Shown here: piece after piece, positions 43,264 to 51,295 of the stretch | Layout of the letters: every line of letters starts with the position of its first letter | How positions within the stretch are numbered: the stretch's first letter is position 1 | Source: an uncultured Alphaproteobacteria bacterium | Lineage (GTDB): Bacteria; Pseudomonadota; Alphaproteobacteria; Rs-D84 | Reading direction: 5' to 3' | Assembly: GCA_944389555.1 (NCBI GenBank) | Contig: CALXMU010000004.1 | Coordinates: 98,795 to 162,794, forward strand | Length of the DNA stretch: 64,000 nt | Translations under genes and position numbers: made by a program | The notes under the pieces: model-generated | Seen by the model: the letters and a program-made list of their open reading frames with translations, nothing else | Database searches by the model: none | What the model was told of the DNA's origin: nothing

Positions 43264-43486
43264 ATTGCACAAAGCGTCCGAATTCTTCCGGAGAAAGGTT
43301 GGCAAATTCTGCTACTTTTGAAAGGGTATTGCCAGACGGCCAGTGAGGTTTTCCATATTTTGATATACGTTTACTTTTATTGAAAGCAGTCGGGTCCAGA
43401 CCGCAAGCTTTGGCAAGTCCAGAGCAACTTAAACCCATTTCGGCGGCAATTTTATCAATTGCGGCCCATATATGACTATGTGTCAT
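43262..43486 (-). CDS. Short HTH repressor, lacking the usual peptidase half
   Basis: 74 residues. The sequence HIWAAIDKIAAEMGLSCSGL, DPTAFNKSKR and PHWPSGNTLSKVAEF matches the DNA-binding half of a repressor common in alphaproteobacteria. That repressor normally continues into an S24 (LexA-like) peptidase of ~130 residues; here it stops after the HTH domain. GGAGAG sets the ATG at 43486. Without the peptidase it could not self-cleave on DNA damage, so it might act as a constitutive or trans-dominant regulator. It could control phage-type genes, which is speculative. Confidence 0.7.
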   Translation of the reverse strand: MTHSHIWAAIDKIAAEMGLSCSGLAKACGLDPTAFNKSKRISKYGKPHWPSGNTLSKVAEFANLSPEEFGRFVQ

Positions 43487-43586
43487 AATGCTCTCTCCAT
43501 TTTTTCTAGGATTGTATTCTAGATATGGTTGAATTATGTATTTATTTCTATTAAAAGTACAGGGGTAAAGATTCCTATACAGAATA

Positions 43587-43967
43587 TTATAATTCAAAGT
43601 TCCATAAGCCTAATTGACCTGTAGTTTTAATTGGTGTTGGTATAGGTTTTATGTTTATTAGTTTCCAAGCGTATCGACCGGTTGTCCAGTCGCCAAAGTC
43701 AAATTCTGCTTGTGTTTGCTGTTGTCTAAAATCTTTTGTTATAAGGATACAATCAACTAATTCGCATTCAAGTAAAATGGCACCTGTTATAATATTTTGA
43801 AAGTTATATTTTCTTACCAGTTCTTGCAAAGACAGTGTCATTTTTGCGCGGCCTGCATGTATGAATAATTTACCGCGATAGTTAGTTTTCCAACTACGCG
43901 TTTCGTATTGTTTTAAGCCCGATAAAATTGCCTGGACATATGGTTGTCTGATTGTTAGCGTTTTCAT
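43587..43967 (-). CDS. ASCH-domain protein
   Basis: 126 residues. It opens MKTLTIRQPYVQAILSGLKQYETRSWKTNYRG: the IRQPYA...G.K..E.R pattern is the ASCH (PUA-like) RNA-binding fold. GAILLECELVD and GRYAWKLIN complete the domain. Such proteins bind RNA or hydrolyse modified cytidines; the closest named relative cannot be decided. The start at 43967 gives the canonical ASCH opening; the frame to 44006 adds a hydrophobic stretch without a ribosome site. Confidence 0.8.
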   Translation of the reverse strand: MKTLTIRQPYVQAILSGLKQYETRSWKTNYRGKLFIHAGRAKMTLSLQELVRKYNFQNIITGAILLECELVDCILITKDFRQQQTQAEFDFGDWTTGRYAWKLINIKPIPTPIKTTGQLGLWNFEL

Positions 43968-44002
43968 GATATAAATTATAAAGGGATTTATTAGATGATA
44001 AA

Positions 44003-44027
44003 ACAAAAATCCGCCTTAAGCGGATTA
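44003..44027 (-). terminator. Terminator after tRNA-Glu
   Basis: AATCCGC/GCGGATT stem on the minus strand with T-rich end. Confidence 0.6.
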
Positions 44028-44033
44028 TTATTT

Positions 44034-44109
44034 TGGCAGCCCCAACCAGATTCGAACTGGTGTTCTCGCCTTGAAAGGGCGGTGTCCTAGGCCTCTAGAC
44101 GATGGGGCC
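44034..44109 (-). tRNA. tRNA-Glu (TTC)
   Basis: 76 bases with CCA encoded; acceptor GGCCCCA/TGGGGCT, anticodon loop CTTTCAA, T-loop TTCGAAT. The first acceptor pair is G-T. Confidence 0.95.
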
Positions 44110-44207
44110 AAAACTGCCGACGCTTCTCCTCAAAATGCCGCCAAATTATAACCGGCATTTACGCCTTTGTCAAGGTTTTTATGCCGGTCTTCATAACTTA
44201 TAGTTTA

Positions 44208-44684
44208 TTAGTTCGCCGCAGCTGGTTCTGCCGCTGGTTCTTCTACAACTTCGGTTTCAACCGCTTCCGTTTCAACAACTTCTGCCGCTTCGTCCGCTGC
44301 GTTTACCTGCTGAAAAACCATTTCTTTGCCTTCAGCGTTTTTCAATGTCAGTTGACCATCTTTTAAGTTATAAGATTCAACAGTCGTCATAAATTGGAAA
44401 TATTCTTGTTCCGTCTGCATCGCTTCGGCCGGACCCGCCATCATCGTTGAGGCAAATGGACTGAATTTTATGCTTGCGCCTTCCGCTTCATAATAACCAT
44501 TATACAGATTTACAACCTGACCATTTACGCGCATTTCATTTGCGTCAAATGACAATGTTATATCTGTACCGTTACCAGATGCGATAAAGCTTTCACCCTT
44601 TAACATTTCTGGGTTGGGTGCTTTGTCACCGCATGCTGTTAAAGCAAGTACACCAGCAATTAATGCGAAAGATTTTATGTTCAT
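44208..44684 (-). CDS. META-like lipoprotein
   Basis: 158 residues. Lipobox LALTACGDKAP, then a compact beta-rich body with LKGESFIASGNGTDITLSFDANEMRVNG, a META/HslJ-like pattern (about 28-120), and an acidic Glu/Ala/Val tail (about 125-158). META proteins sit in the envelope; HslJ is linked to novobiocin resistance and motility in other species. The ATG at 44684 follows AAGGGG. The tRNA-Asp terminator lies upstream. Function not proven. Confidence 0.65.
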   Translation of the reverse strand: MNIKSFALIAGVLALTACGDKAPNPEMLKGESFIASGNGTDITLSFDANEMRVNGQVVNLYNGYYEAEGASIKFSPFASTMMAGPAEAMQTEQEYFQFMTTVESYNLKDGQLTLKNAEGKEMVFQQVNAADEAAEVVETEAVETEVVEEPAAEPAAAN

Positions 44685-44764
44685 GTTTTCCCCTTTTTTT
44701 GAGTTCGCACATAAGTATAGCAATACAGCAGAATATAGCAACAGAATATTATTCCGAATTCATA

Positions 44765-44793
44765 AAAAAAAACGCCCAAATGGACGCTTTCAT
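44765..44793 (-). terminator. Terminator after tRNA-Asp
   Basis: Minus-strand GCGTCC/GGGCGT hairpin with one mismatch, then T9. Confidence 0.6.
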
Positions 44794-44798
44794 AAAAC

Positions 44799-44876
44799 TG
44801 GCGGGATTGACGGGGCTCGAACCCGCGACCTTCTGCGTGACAGGCAGACGCTCTAAACCAGCTGAGCTACAACCCC
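44799..44876 (-). tRNA. tRNA-Asp (GTC)
   Basis: 78 bases with CCA encoded; acceptor GGGGTTG/CAATCCC, anticodon loop CTGTCAC, T-loop TTCGAGC. Confidence 0.97.
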
Positions 44877-44939
44877 TTAAAGCAAGGTCTATGTTATACT
44901 GTTGACAGAATAAAAGCAAGTAATTTTTTTAGAAAAATT

Positions 44940-44963
44940 AAACCCCGTAATAATACGGGGTTT
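44940..44963. terminator. Terminator after gap
   Basis: AAACCCCGTA/TACGGGGTTT around ATAA. Confidence 0.75.
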
Positions 44964-44969
44964 CTGTTT

Positions 44970-45971
44970 TTATTTTATTAGTTTCCCCATAGCAACAGCG
45001 GTATCGCCCATACGATTAGAGAATCCCCATTCATTATCATACCATGCCGTTACGTGAACTAATTTATCTTCTAGTACTTTCGTCTGAGATGCGTCAAAGA
45101 TTGAACTATGAGCGTCCCCTTTGAAGTCTACAGATACTAGCGGTTTGTCGTTATAACCAAATGTTTTTGATTCTGCTGCTTTCATCGCTGCGTTAACTTC
45201 GTCAACTGTCGCTGCTTTTTCTAAGTTTACAACTAATTCAACAACAGATACATCTGGTGTCGGTACGCGGATTGCCATGCCATCCAATTTACCGGCAAGT
45301 TTCGGTAATACTAAACCTATTGCCTTTGCTGCCCCCGTGCTTGTAGGTATCATTGATAAACCCGCTGCACGTGCGCGACGAAAATCTTTATGGTTTTTAT
45401 CTAATAACTGTTGGTCGCCAGTATATGCGTGTACCGTCGTCATCCAACCAGAAATTACACCAAATGTATCATCAAGAACTTTCGCAACTGGCGCCAAGCA
45501 ATTCGTTGTGCAAGAAGCGTTAGATACAATTAAATCTTCTGATGTCAATGTATCTTGGTTTACGCCGAACACAATCGTTTTATCTGCGCCAGTAGACGGA
45601 GCAGATACCAATACTCGTTTTGCACCGCATTCTAAATGAACTTTCGCTTTTTCTGCTGCAGTAAAGATACCTGTGCATTCCATTACGATATCAATATCTA
45701 ATTCCTTCCATGGTAGTTTTGTCGGATCTTTTTCTGCAATGCATTTAATTTTCTGGTTACCGACGATTATGTATTCACCGTCCAGTTTTACGTCCATCGG
45801 TAATTTACCGTGAACAGAATCATATTGTAATAAATATGCGTTTTGTTCTGCTGGGGCTAAGTCGTTTACGGCAACAAATTCAATATCGTCACGACCAGAT
45901 ACCAAAGCCGCGCGCAGTACTAAACGACCTATGCGTCCGAACCCATTTATAGCAACTCTTACTTTTGACAT
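44970..45971 (-). CDS. gap: Glyceraldehyde-3-phosphate dehydrogenase
   Basis: Glycolytic oxidation of glyceraldehyde-3-phosphate to 1,3-bisphosphoglycerate with NAD. 333 residues. The NAD domain has NGFGRIGRLVLRA; the catalytic Cys is in SNASCTTNCLAP (about 151) and the catalytic His in MTTVHAYTGDQ (about 178). The C-terminal WYDNEWGFSNRM is standard. The acidic residue after the first NAD strand (VNDLA) suggests NAD rather than NADP. AAGGA precedes the ATG. Monocistronic. Confidence 0.97.
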   Translation of the reverse strand: MSKVRVAINGFGRIGRLVLRAALVSGRDDIEFVAVNDLAPAEQNAYLLQYDSVHGKLPMDVKLDGEYIIVGNQKIKCIAEKDPTKLPWKELDIDIVMECTGIFTAAEKAKVHLECGAKRVLVSAPSTGADKTIVFGVNQDTLTSEDLIVSNASCTTNCLAPVAKVLDDTFGVISGWMTTVHAYTGDQQLLDKNHKDFRRARAAGLSMIPTSTGAAKAIGLVLPKLAGKLDGMAIRVPTPDVSVVELVVNLEKAATVDEVNAAMKAAESKTFGYNDKPLVSVDFKGDAHSSIFDASQTKVLEDKLVHVTAWYDNEWGFSNRMGDTAVAMGKLIK

Positions 45972-46060
45972 GTTTATTCCTTTCTTTTTTCTTATTGGAC
46001 GTGGGACATTTTAGCACCATATGAAAAATGTGCAATCTGATTTTTTATACGGTCTTAAAC

Positions 46061-46089
46061 TTGAATTATGCTTTTTCGGTGTCTATAAT
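46061..46089 (+). promoter_or_regulatory. Leaderless-type promoter of miaA
   Basis: TTGAAT (46061-46066), 17 bases, TATAAT (46084-46089); ATG 9 bases later, no ribosome site. Confidence 0.8.
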
Positions 46090-46098
46090 CGTCATTAA

Positions 46099-46968
46099 AT
46101 GAGTGAAAAATATATATCTTATATAGTAACTGGTCCGACGGCTTCTGGTAAATCTGAATTTGCGCATAATTTAGCCAGAGAAGTAAACGGAGTAATAATA
46201 AATTGCGATAGTGTTCAGATTTATCGCGGAATAGAAAATATATCTGCAAGCCCTTTTGCAGGACGAGATTTAACAGATGAAATTGACGGTATACCTTATA
46301 GATTATTTTCCATATTACCGCTGTCTGCTCAGATAAGTGTGGCGGATTATTTAGAAATGGCTCGTCGTGAATATGAGATTGCTATTGCAGCAGATTTTAC
46401 ACCGATATTCGTCGGTGGAACTGGGTATTATATAAACGCTATAATACAAGGGATATCGCCCATACCAGAAGTTTCTGAAGAAAACCGTACGCGTGCGCGT
46501 GATATAGTTGCAAAAGATATAAAAGCGGCACGTAAGTTATTGCCGAAAGAGTTTAAAGCCACTGACCCACAGCGAGTTGCACGCGCACTGGAAGTGTTCT
46601 TTGAAACGGGACGTCATTTGACAGAGTGGCAGAAACTGCCACGAAGCGGTGCTATAACACCGACGCCGCATAAAATTTTAATAAATCCAGAGATGGCTGA
46701 GCTTCGTCCTCGTATAGCCGCTAGAATACCAAAGATGATAGCAGGTGGGGCATTGGAAGAAGCAAAGTCTATTATTACCAGCGGTTGGGATGCAAAACGT
46801 GCTATAGGAGCGACACAGTTATGTGCCTTCGTTCAAGGTAAAATTTCTCAGCAGCAATGTATAGAAGATTGGGTTACCAAAACTAATCAGTATGCAAAAA
46901 GACAGCGAACGTGGTTTAGAACCCAGTTTGCTGCGGATGAAGAAATAAATCACGTTATAAAAAATTAA
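46099..46968 (+). CDS. miaA: tRNA dimethylallyltransferase
   Basis: Adds dimethylallyl to A37 of tRNAs that read U-starting codons. 289 residues. The P-loop GPTASGKS is at 11-18; NCDSVQIYRG is the DSxQxY substrate motif; VGGTGYYINA and the late zinc-free insert with QRVARALEV, and the C-terminal TNQYAKRQRTWFR are all standard. The mRNA would start at or within a few bases of the ATG. Its end overlaps the convergent hypothetical gene by four bases. Confidence 0.95.
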   Translation: MSEKYISYIVTGPTASGKSEFAHNLAREVNGVIINCDSVQIYRGIENISASPFAGRDLTDEIDGIPYRLFSILPLSAQISVADYLEMARREYEIAIAADFTPIFVGGTGYYINAIIQGISPIPEVSEENRTRARDIVAKDIKAARKLLPKEFKATDPQRVARALEVFFETGRHLTEWQKLPRSGAITPTPHKILINPEMAELRPRIAARIPKMIAGGALEEAKSIITSGWDAKRAIGATQLCAFVQGKISQQQCIEDWVTKTNQYAKRQRTWFRTQFAADEEINHVIKN

Positions 46969-47465
46969 CGAGTTTTTATATTTGTGCCGGCAAGTAAAAG
47001 AGCCGAACGTTTGTTATTAAATGCAAGTTTTGCGTTTTCTAGTAATTGTTTTTGTTTCTTTCTTGCTGGTTTTTTATATGTATTTCGTTTCGCTTTTTCA
47101 CGATATTCGCGAGCAGCAAGTTGGCGCGCAATTAAATTTTGAATATATGAAAAGTTTGTGTACAGTTCTGCTTCTAAAATTTTTCTCGCTTTTTTGCGGG
47201 TATAAGATTTGTCTGCACGCATCGTATATAATGATAAGAAATTTGCAATAAACGTTATTAACGCATGTAAAAATTGTGGGTTAGTTGAATCTGATTTTCT
47301 GGGGTCTAAATTTCTAATGTATGTCTTTGTTTGGGCTATAATAAAATTTTCTATTTCTTTATAGTAAGGAAATGTTGTGCGCCAGTTACTATGTATTTCG
47401 TTATATGTAGAATATGAACCGCCAAATTTGCTTATTACAGCATTGGATATTTCTTCTTCGTACAT
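46965..47465 (-). CDS. Hypothetical helical protein, N-terminus probably frameshifted
   Basis: 166 residues from ATG 47465, not recognised. Mainly helical, with a basic second half (RQLAAREYREKAKRNTYKKPARKKQKQ). ATG 47465 has no ribosome site, yet the frame upstream remains open and protein-like (YEKNQNQETAAQLASS). An ATG at 47512 with AAGGGG (47523-47528) upstream is out of frame by one base; adding one A in the A5 run (T5 at 47503-47507) would join it to this frame. So the true gene is probably 46965-47512, with a frameshift or sequencing slip. Confidence 0.55.
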   Translation of the reverse strand: MYEEEISNAVISKFGGSYSTYNEIHSNWRTTFPYYKEIENFIIAQTKTYIRNLDPRKSDSTNPQFLHALITFIANFLSLYTMRADKSYTRKKARKILEAELYTNFSYIQNLIARQLAAREYREKAKRNTYKKPARKKQKQLLENAKLAFNNKRSALLLAGTNIKTR

Positions 47466-47596
47466 CGATGAGGCTAATTGTGCCGCAGTTTCCTGATTCT
47501 GGTTTTTCTCATACTTATTCTACCCCTTAAATTAAGATTTACGGTGATAAGTGTATAGTCAAAAAAACTATTTGTCAATAAATAAAAAGAATAATT

Positions 47597-48331
47597 TTAT
47601 TTGTTTTCGGGTATTGTCTCGGTCATAGACTTGTAATATGACATAATTGCAATTTGTAACCCAGAATCACGAACTTTTTTTGAAAAGGCTGCGGTATTTC
47701 GGAATTCTGTTTCCAAAAGCCCCCAACCGGCATATTCCCAGTCTATAAGGCCAGAAATTTTCATGGTCTTTTTATCTACTATTACATTATTGCAGATATC
47801 GTTATGATTCCAACCGTCACCAACTTTGTTTTCGCGTAATTCCTCAATTGCGGTTGGTCGAGAATTGTGGACGGCATATATAAATTCTGCCAGTTGCTTT
47901 CCCCATTCCCAAGAGTGCTTTTCAATTGTGTGTTGGGAAAAGAAGTTTAAGTTTTTACCTGGTATGAAGTCATATTTATAGAAAGTGTATTCACCGGCTT
48001 GAACAATTTCTATTTTAGGTATGCGAATTGGGGATATTGTTTGAAACGCATCGGTTATTCGTTTTTCGCGGGTAATTTTATCTGCTGGTATAGAAGAATC
48101 AAAATGTTTTCTAATTTTGAAAACGTATTTTTTATCTACTATAAAACCAATATTCCATCCGCCTTTTATCATACGAGTGTGGCGAAAGTTTAATTCCGGG
48201 AACTTTTTACGTAAAGCGTTATACTTATTATACCAATCAAATAATTGTTTAGTACGTAAACGTTCACGAACGCGGCGGCTTGGTATCAAAGCGCAAGAAA
48301 AATAACAAATCTCAAAAAATAATTTCCACAT
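47597..48331 (-). CDS. APH-family kinase-like protein
   Basis: About 244 residues. Sections of the aminoglycoside-phosphotransferase fold are visible: Lys in KYVFKIRK as the ATP-binding Lys, GDGWNHNDICNNVIV where the catalytic loop is normally HGDxxxxN, and GLIDWEYAG for the metal Asp. The catalytic loop reads WNHNDICNN, so the Asp and Asn are kept while the first His is shifted. The ATG at 48331 is chosen, as the longer frame to 48406 would run into priA. The substrate could be choline, a sugar or a lipid headgroup; antibiotic resistance is not implied. Confidence 0.7.
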   Translation of the reverse strand: MWKLFFEICYFSCALIPSRRVRERLRTKQLFDWYNKYNALRKKFPELNFRHTRMIKGGWNIGFIVDKKYVFKIRKHFDSSIPADKITREKRITDAFQTISPIRIPKIEIVQAGEYTFYKYDFIPGKNLNFFSQHTIEKHSWEWGKQLAEFIYAVHNSRPTAIEELRENKVGDGWNHNDICNNVIVDKKTMKISGLIDWEYAGWGLLETEFRNTAAFSKKVRDSGLQIAIMSYYKSMTETIPENK

Positions 48332-48398
48332 ACTGTCGTCTTTTATAATGTTTATAAATGGTATTGAAAAAAAAGAAAAAAACAAGTACTTTGTAAGT

Positions 48399-50606
48399 AT
48401 GTTCAAAGCGGGTGATGTAGTTAAAATTTTAATACCTAATGTTGTAAATGCCGGTTACGATTATCGGCTGACTGCGCCTGCTAATTTGGGGAACTTTGTT
48501 CGCGTTAGTGTGATGAACAGACCTTATATAGGGGTAGTGTTTGGTATCGGTGACAGTGGTTTGAAGGCCGATAAAATTAAAAATACTATAGATGTTTTTC
48601 CTGAAAAATTATCTATAAATGATTTGCAGTGGATTCAGAAAATGTCGGATTGGACATTGATGACGCCTGGGGCTGTATTGAGACTGATTGTGAATATTCC
48701 AGATGCTTTTTCTCCACCAAGAGTTGAACAATTATATAATTATAGCGCAGATTCTTCTATTAGAATGACAGAAGCAAGGCAGGCAGTTGCGGATGCTTTT
48801 TCTTCTAATGATAATGAAGCGATGTCTATATCTGACATTCAAAATATCGCCAATGTCGGTTCGGCTGTTGTGCGGGGTATGATTCAACGTGGTGTTTTAG
48901 TTCCTTCTGACGTTCGCGTTCGTGAAACCGATTTTTCTCAATATGAATATAAAGATATGGGTAATGTACAATTAAACGAGGAGCAGGCGGCAGCGGCATC
49001 AGAGATTTGCGATTCTATTGATAAAGGCGGTTTTTCAGCGTATTTATTAGACGGCATTACAGGCAGCGGTAAGACGCAGGTTTATTTTGATGCTGCATGG
49101 CGTGCATATAGTCGTGGTGCATCTGTTTTATTGATGATGCCAGAAATAGCTTTGACTGCACAATTTATGTCTCGTTATGAACAACGTTTCGGTGCTAAAC
49201 CAGTCGTGTGGCATAGTAATTTGACTGCGGCGCGTAGGCGTGAAATTTGGCGTGGTGTATTGCGCGGTGATATTCGTATGGTCGTAGGTACGCGAAGCGC
49301 ATTATTTTTACCGTGGCAAAACCTAGGTTTGATAGTTGTTGATGAAGAGCATGATTCTTCGTATAAGCAGGAAGATATGGGAAATTATCATGCACGTGAC
49401 ATGGCAGTGTTGCGCGCAAAGATTTCTGGATTTCCTATTGTGCTTGCTAGTGCGACGCCTTCGGCAGAAACATTGCAGAACGTTTCGGACGGTAAATACG
49501 TAAGATTGTGTTTGAAATCGCGTTTTGGTGGTGCATCGTTGCCGACGATAGAAACGATAGATATGCGTGAAAATCGCCCAGAACAATATGCGTTACAAGG
49601 TGATTCAGATGATACGCCACCGCAGGTTGGGTATTTGTCGCCCATATTATGTGATGCAATAAGAGAAACAATATGTGCAGGTCATCAGGTTATGTTGTTT
49701 ATAAATAGGCGCGGTTTTGCCCCTATTGTACAATGTAAGAAGTGCGGGTGGGTCGCGCAATGTCCTGATTGTAGTGTTGGTATGACATATCATAAGCAGT
49801 TGGGAAAGTTATTGTGTCATATGTGCGGTCGTACATCTGTTATGCCAGAAAAGTGTCCTGTATGCGGTGATGCTGTATCGTGCCGTGGTGCGGGGTTGGA
49901 AAAAATTCAAGAAGAAGTGAATATAAGATTCCCGTCCGCTAGAACTGCATTAGTTTCTAGTGATACAATTATGTCGCGTCAAGCCTTAGAAAGGTTGGTT
50001 GGGAAAATGGAATCGGGGGATATAGATATAGTGATAGGTACGCAAATTTTGGCCAAGGGGCATCATTTCCCGAATTTGACTTTGGTGGGCGTTGTTGACG
50101 CAGATATGGGGTTGTTTGGTACGGATTTTCGTGCGGCAGAGCACACGTTTCAGCAATTATTTCAGGTGGCGGGGCGCGCTGGACGCGGTGATGCGCCGGG
50201 AAAAGTTCTGTTACAAACTTATCAACCAGACCATCCGGTTCTGCGCGCTATATGTAACAGTGATAGAGACGATTTTATGGCGACAGATATGGCCGCGCGG
50301 CGTAGTGCTAAAATGCCTCCATATGGTCAATTGATTGCCGTCGTAGTAGAAGCAAGTAAGGAAAATGTATTGAAAAAATTTTGCGCAGAGTTATCGGCAT
50401 CAGCGCCAGTGGCATCAAGTGTAAAGATAATGGGACCGATTGCGGCGCAGATTTATCAGGTTCGTAATTGGTATCGTATGCGCTTTCTGGTTGCAGGTGA
50501 CGCAAAGGCAATGTTGCAGCCTTTGGTAAAGCATTGGATGAATAAAGTTCGCGTACCTGCGAACGTGAGGGTAAAAGTAGACGTAAACCCACAAAATTTT
50601 ATGTAA
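48399..50606 (+). CDS. priA: Primosomal replication factor PriA
   Basis: Restarts stalled replication forks. About 735 residues. The N-terminal 3'-end binding domain includes VRVSVMNRPYIGVVFG-like VRVSVMNRPYIG. Walker A is LDGITGSGKTQVY, DEAH box reads VVDEEHDSSYKQ, and zinc cysteines lie in CKKCGWVAQCPDC...CHMCG...CPVCG. The helicase end has GTQILAKGHHFPNL and QVAGRAGR. ATG 48399 opens the usual PriA N-terminus; there is no clear ribosome site. A TATAAT at 48344-48349 faces right, while the reverse strand has a TATAAA for the divergent kinase-like gene. Confidence 0.94.
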   Translation: MFKAGDVVKILIPNVVNAGYDYRLTAPANLGNFVRVSVMNRPYIGVVFGIGDSGLKADKIKNTIDVFPEKLSINDLQWIQKMSDWTLMTPGAVLRLIVNIPDAFSPPRVEQLYNYSADSSIRMTEARQAVADAFSSNDNEAMSISDIQNIANVGSAVVRGMIQRGVLVPSDVRVRETDFSQYEYKDMGNVQLNEEQAAAASEICDSIDKGGFSAYLLDGITGSGKTQVYFDAAWRAYSRGASVLLMMPEIALTAQFMSRYEQRFGAKPVVWHSNLTAARRREIWRGVLRGDIRMVVGTRSALFLPWQNLGLIVVDEEHDSSYKQEDMGNYHARDMAVLRAKISGFPIVLASATPSAETLQNVSDGKYVRLCLKSRFGGASLPTIETIDMRENRPEQYALQGDSDDTPPQVGYLSPILCDAIRETICAGHQVMLFINRRGFAPIVQCKKCGWVAQCPDCSVGMTYHKQLGKLLCHMCGRTSVMPEKCPVCGDAVSCRGAGLEKIQEEVNIRFPSARTALVSSDTIMSRQALERLVGKMESGDIDIVIGTQILAKGHHFPNLTLVGVVDADMGLFGTDFRAAEHTFQQLFQVAGRAGRGDAPGKVLLQTYQPDHPVLRAICNSDRDDFMATDMAARRSAKMPPYGQLIAVVVEASKENVLKKFCAELSASAPVASSVKIMGPIAAQIYQVRNWYRMRFLVAGDAKAMLQPLVKHWMNKVRVPANVRVKVDVNPQNFM

Positions 50607-50617
50607 GTTGTAGTGTA

Positions 50618-50646
50618 TTGAATATTACCGCATAATGACATATAAT
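50618..50646 (+). promoter_or_regulatory. Sigma70-type promoter
   Basis: TTGAAT, 17 bases, TATAAT, 26 bases before the ATG at 50673. Confidence 0.75.
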
Positions 50647-50672
50647 ATATTCATAACCAAAAGGAGAACACG

Positions 50673-50996
50673 ATGTTAGAAGTTATTTTTGCTTTTCTGA
50701 TTATGTTTAGCATAACTGTTTTATTCGTAGCGTTTTTATCTATTCCTATTTTAATTGCTAACGCTCGTGGTATTTGCGGGGCAGAACATACAACAATAGT
50801 TGTTTTATCAATATTGGGTGTGTTTTTCGGTATTACGTGGTTAGTGGCATTGATTTTATCTGTTGTCTGGCGCGGGGAGTGCATGGTAGAAGAGGATTTA
50901 GATAGATTGGAAAAAGCTGCAAAGTTATATAAAAGTAAAGCAATATCAAAAGAAGAATACGAAAAAATAAAATCTAAATTGTTATCGCGCAAATAA
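50673..50996 (+). CDS. Superinfection-immunity-like membrane protein with SHOCT tail
   Basis: 107 residues. Two membrane spans (about 2-27 and 42-67). The segment PILIANARG...TIVVLSILGVFFGITWLVALILSVVW is the pattern of the Imm_superinfect family, named after the phage T4 protein that blocks DNA entry of a second phage. A short SHOCT-like motif follows (KLYKSKAISKEEYEKIKSKLL). Family members are widespread and most are not phage genes, so a defence role is only possible. AAAGGAG before the ATG; promoter and terminator make it a single-gene unit. Confidence 0.7.
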   Translation: MLEVIFAFLIMFSITVLFVAFLSIPILIANARGICGAEHTTIVVLSILGVFFGITWLVALILSVVWRGECMVEEDLDRLEKAAKLYKSKAISKEEYEKIKSKLLSRK

Positions 50997-51021
50997 AAAA
51001 GGTCCTTTTCGGACCTTTTTT
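50995..51021. terminator. Bidirectional terminator
   Basis: AAAAAGGTCC/GGACCTTTTT around TTTTC. Confidence 0.85.
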
Positions 51022-51271
51022 ATTTTTCTTTGGAATTTTTTTTCTGTTGCATAAGTTCCATTTCTTTTTTCTTTTTCTGGGAAAATAATTCAGAAACTTT
51101 ATCTATTCCATCAAGGAAAATATCTATTAAACTACGTTTTTCTAACAGTTGTTGTTCTTTTTCTGCAGCCGCTTGTAAGTTTTCTTCTCTAGCTTTTTTC
51201 ATTTTTGCATCTAGATTCTTATCACGTACTCTAAAATTAGCGTCTTTAATAACAATTGCTTCTGCTGGCAT
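51020..51271 (-). CDS. Small charged coiled-coil protein
   Basis: 83 residues, not recognised. Mostly helix with heptads, Lys and Glu rich (about 20-80), ending in KKNSKEK. No signal or membrane span. A strong AAGGAG precedes the ATG. It is 25 bases downstream of the VirB11-like ATPase start region on the same strand order (the ATPase gene lies to the left, transcribed after it), so the two may form one unit with this gene first. Role unknown. Confidence 0.55.
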   Translation of the reverse strand: MPAEAIVIKDANFRVRDKNLDAKMKKAREENLQAAAEKEQQLLEKRSLIDIFLDGIDKVSELFSQKKKKEMELMQQKKNSKEK

Positions 51272-51295
51272 TTGAATCTCCTTAAATTAAATATG

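Noticed and set aside
47597..48331. Calling the APH-like gene an antibiotic resistance gene
   Set aside because: The fold covers choline and sugar kinases, and the catalytic loop is not that of known resistance enzymes.
50651..50992. Minus-strand frame of 113 codons opposite the superinfection-immunity-like gene
   Set aside because: The plus-strand gene has promoter, ribosome site and membrane spans; the antisense frame has none.
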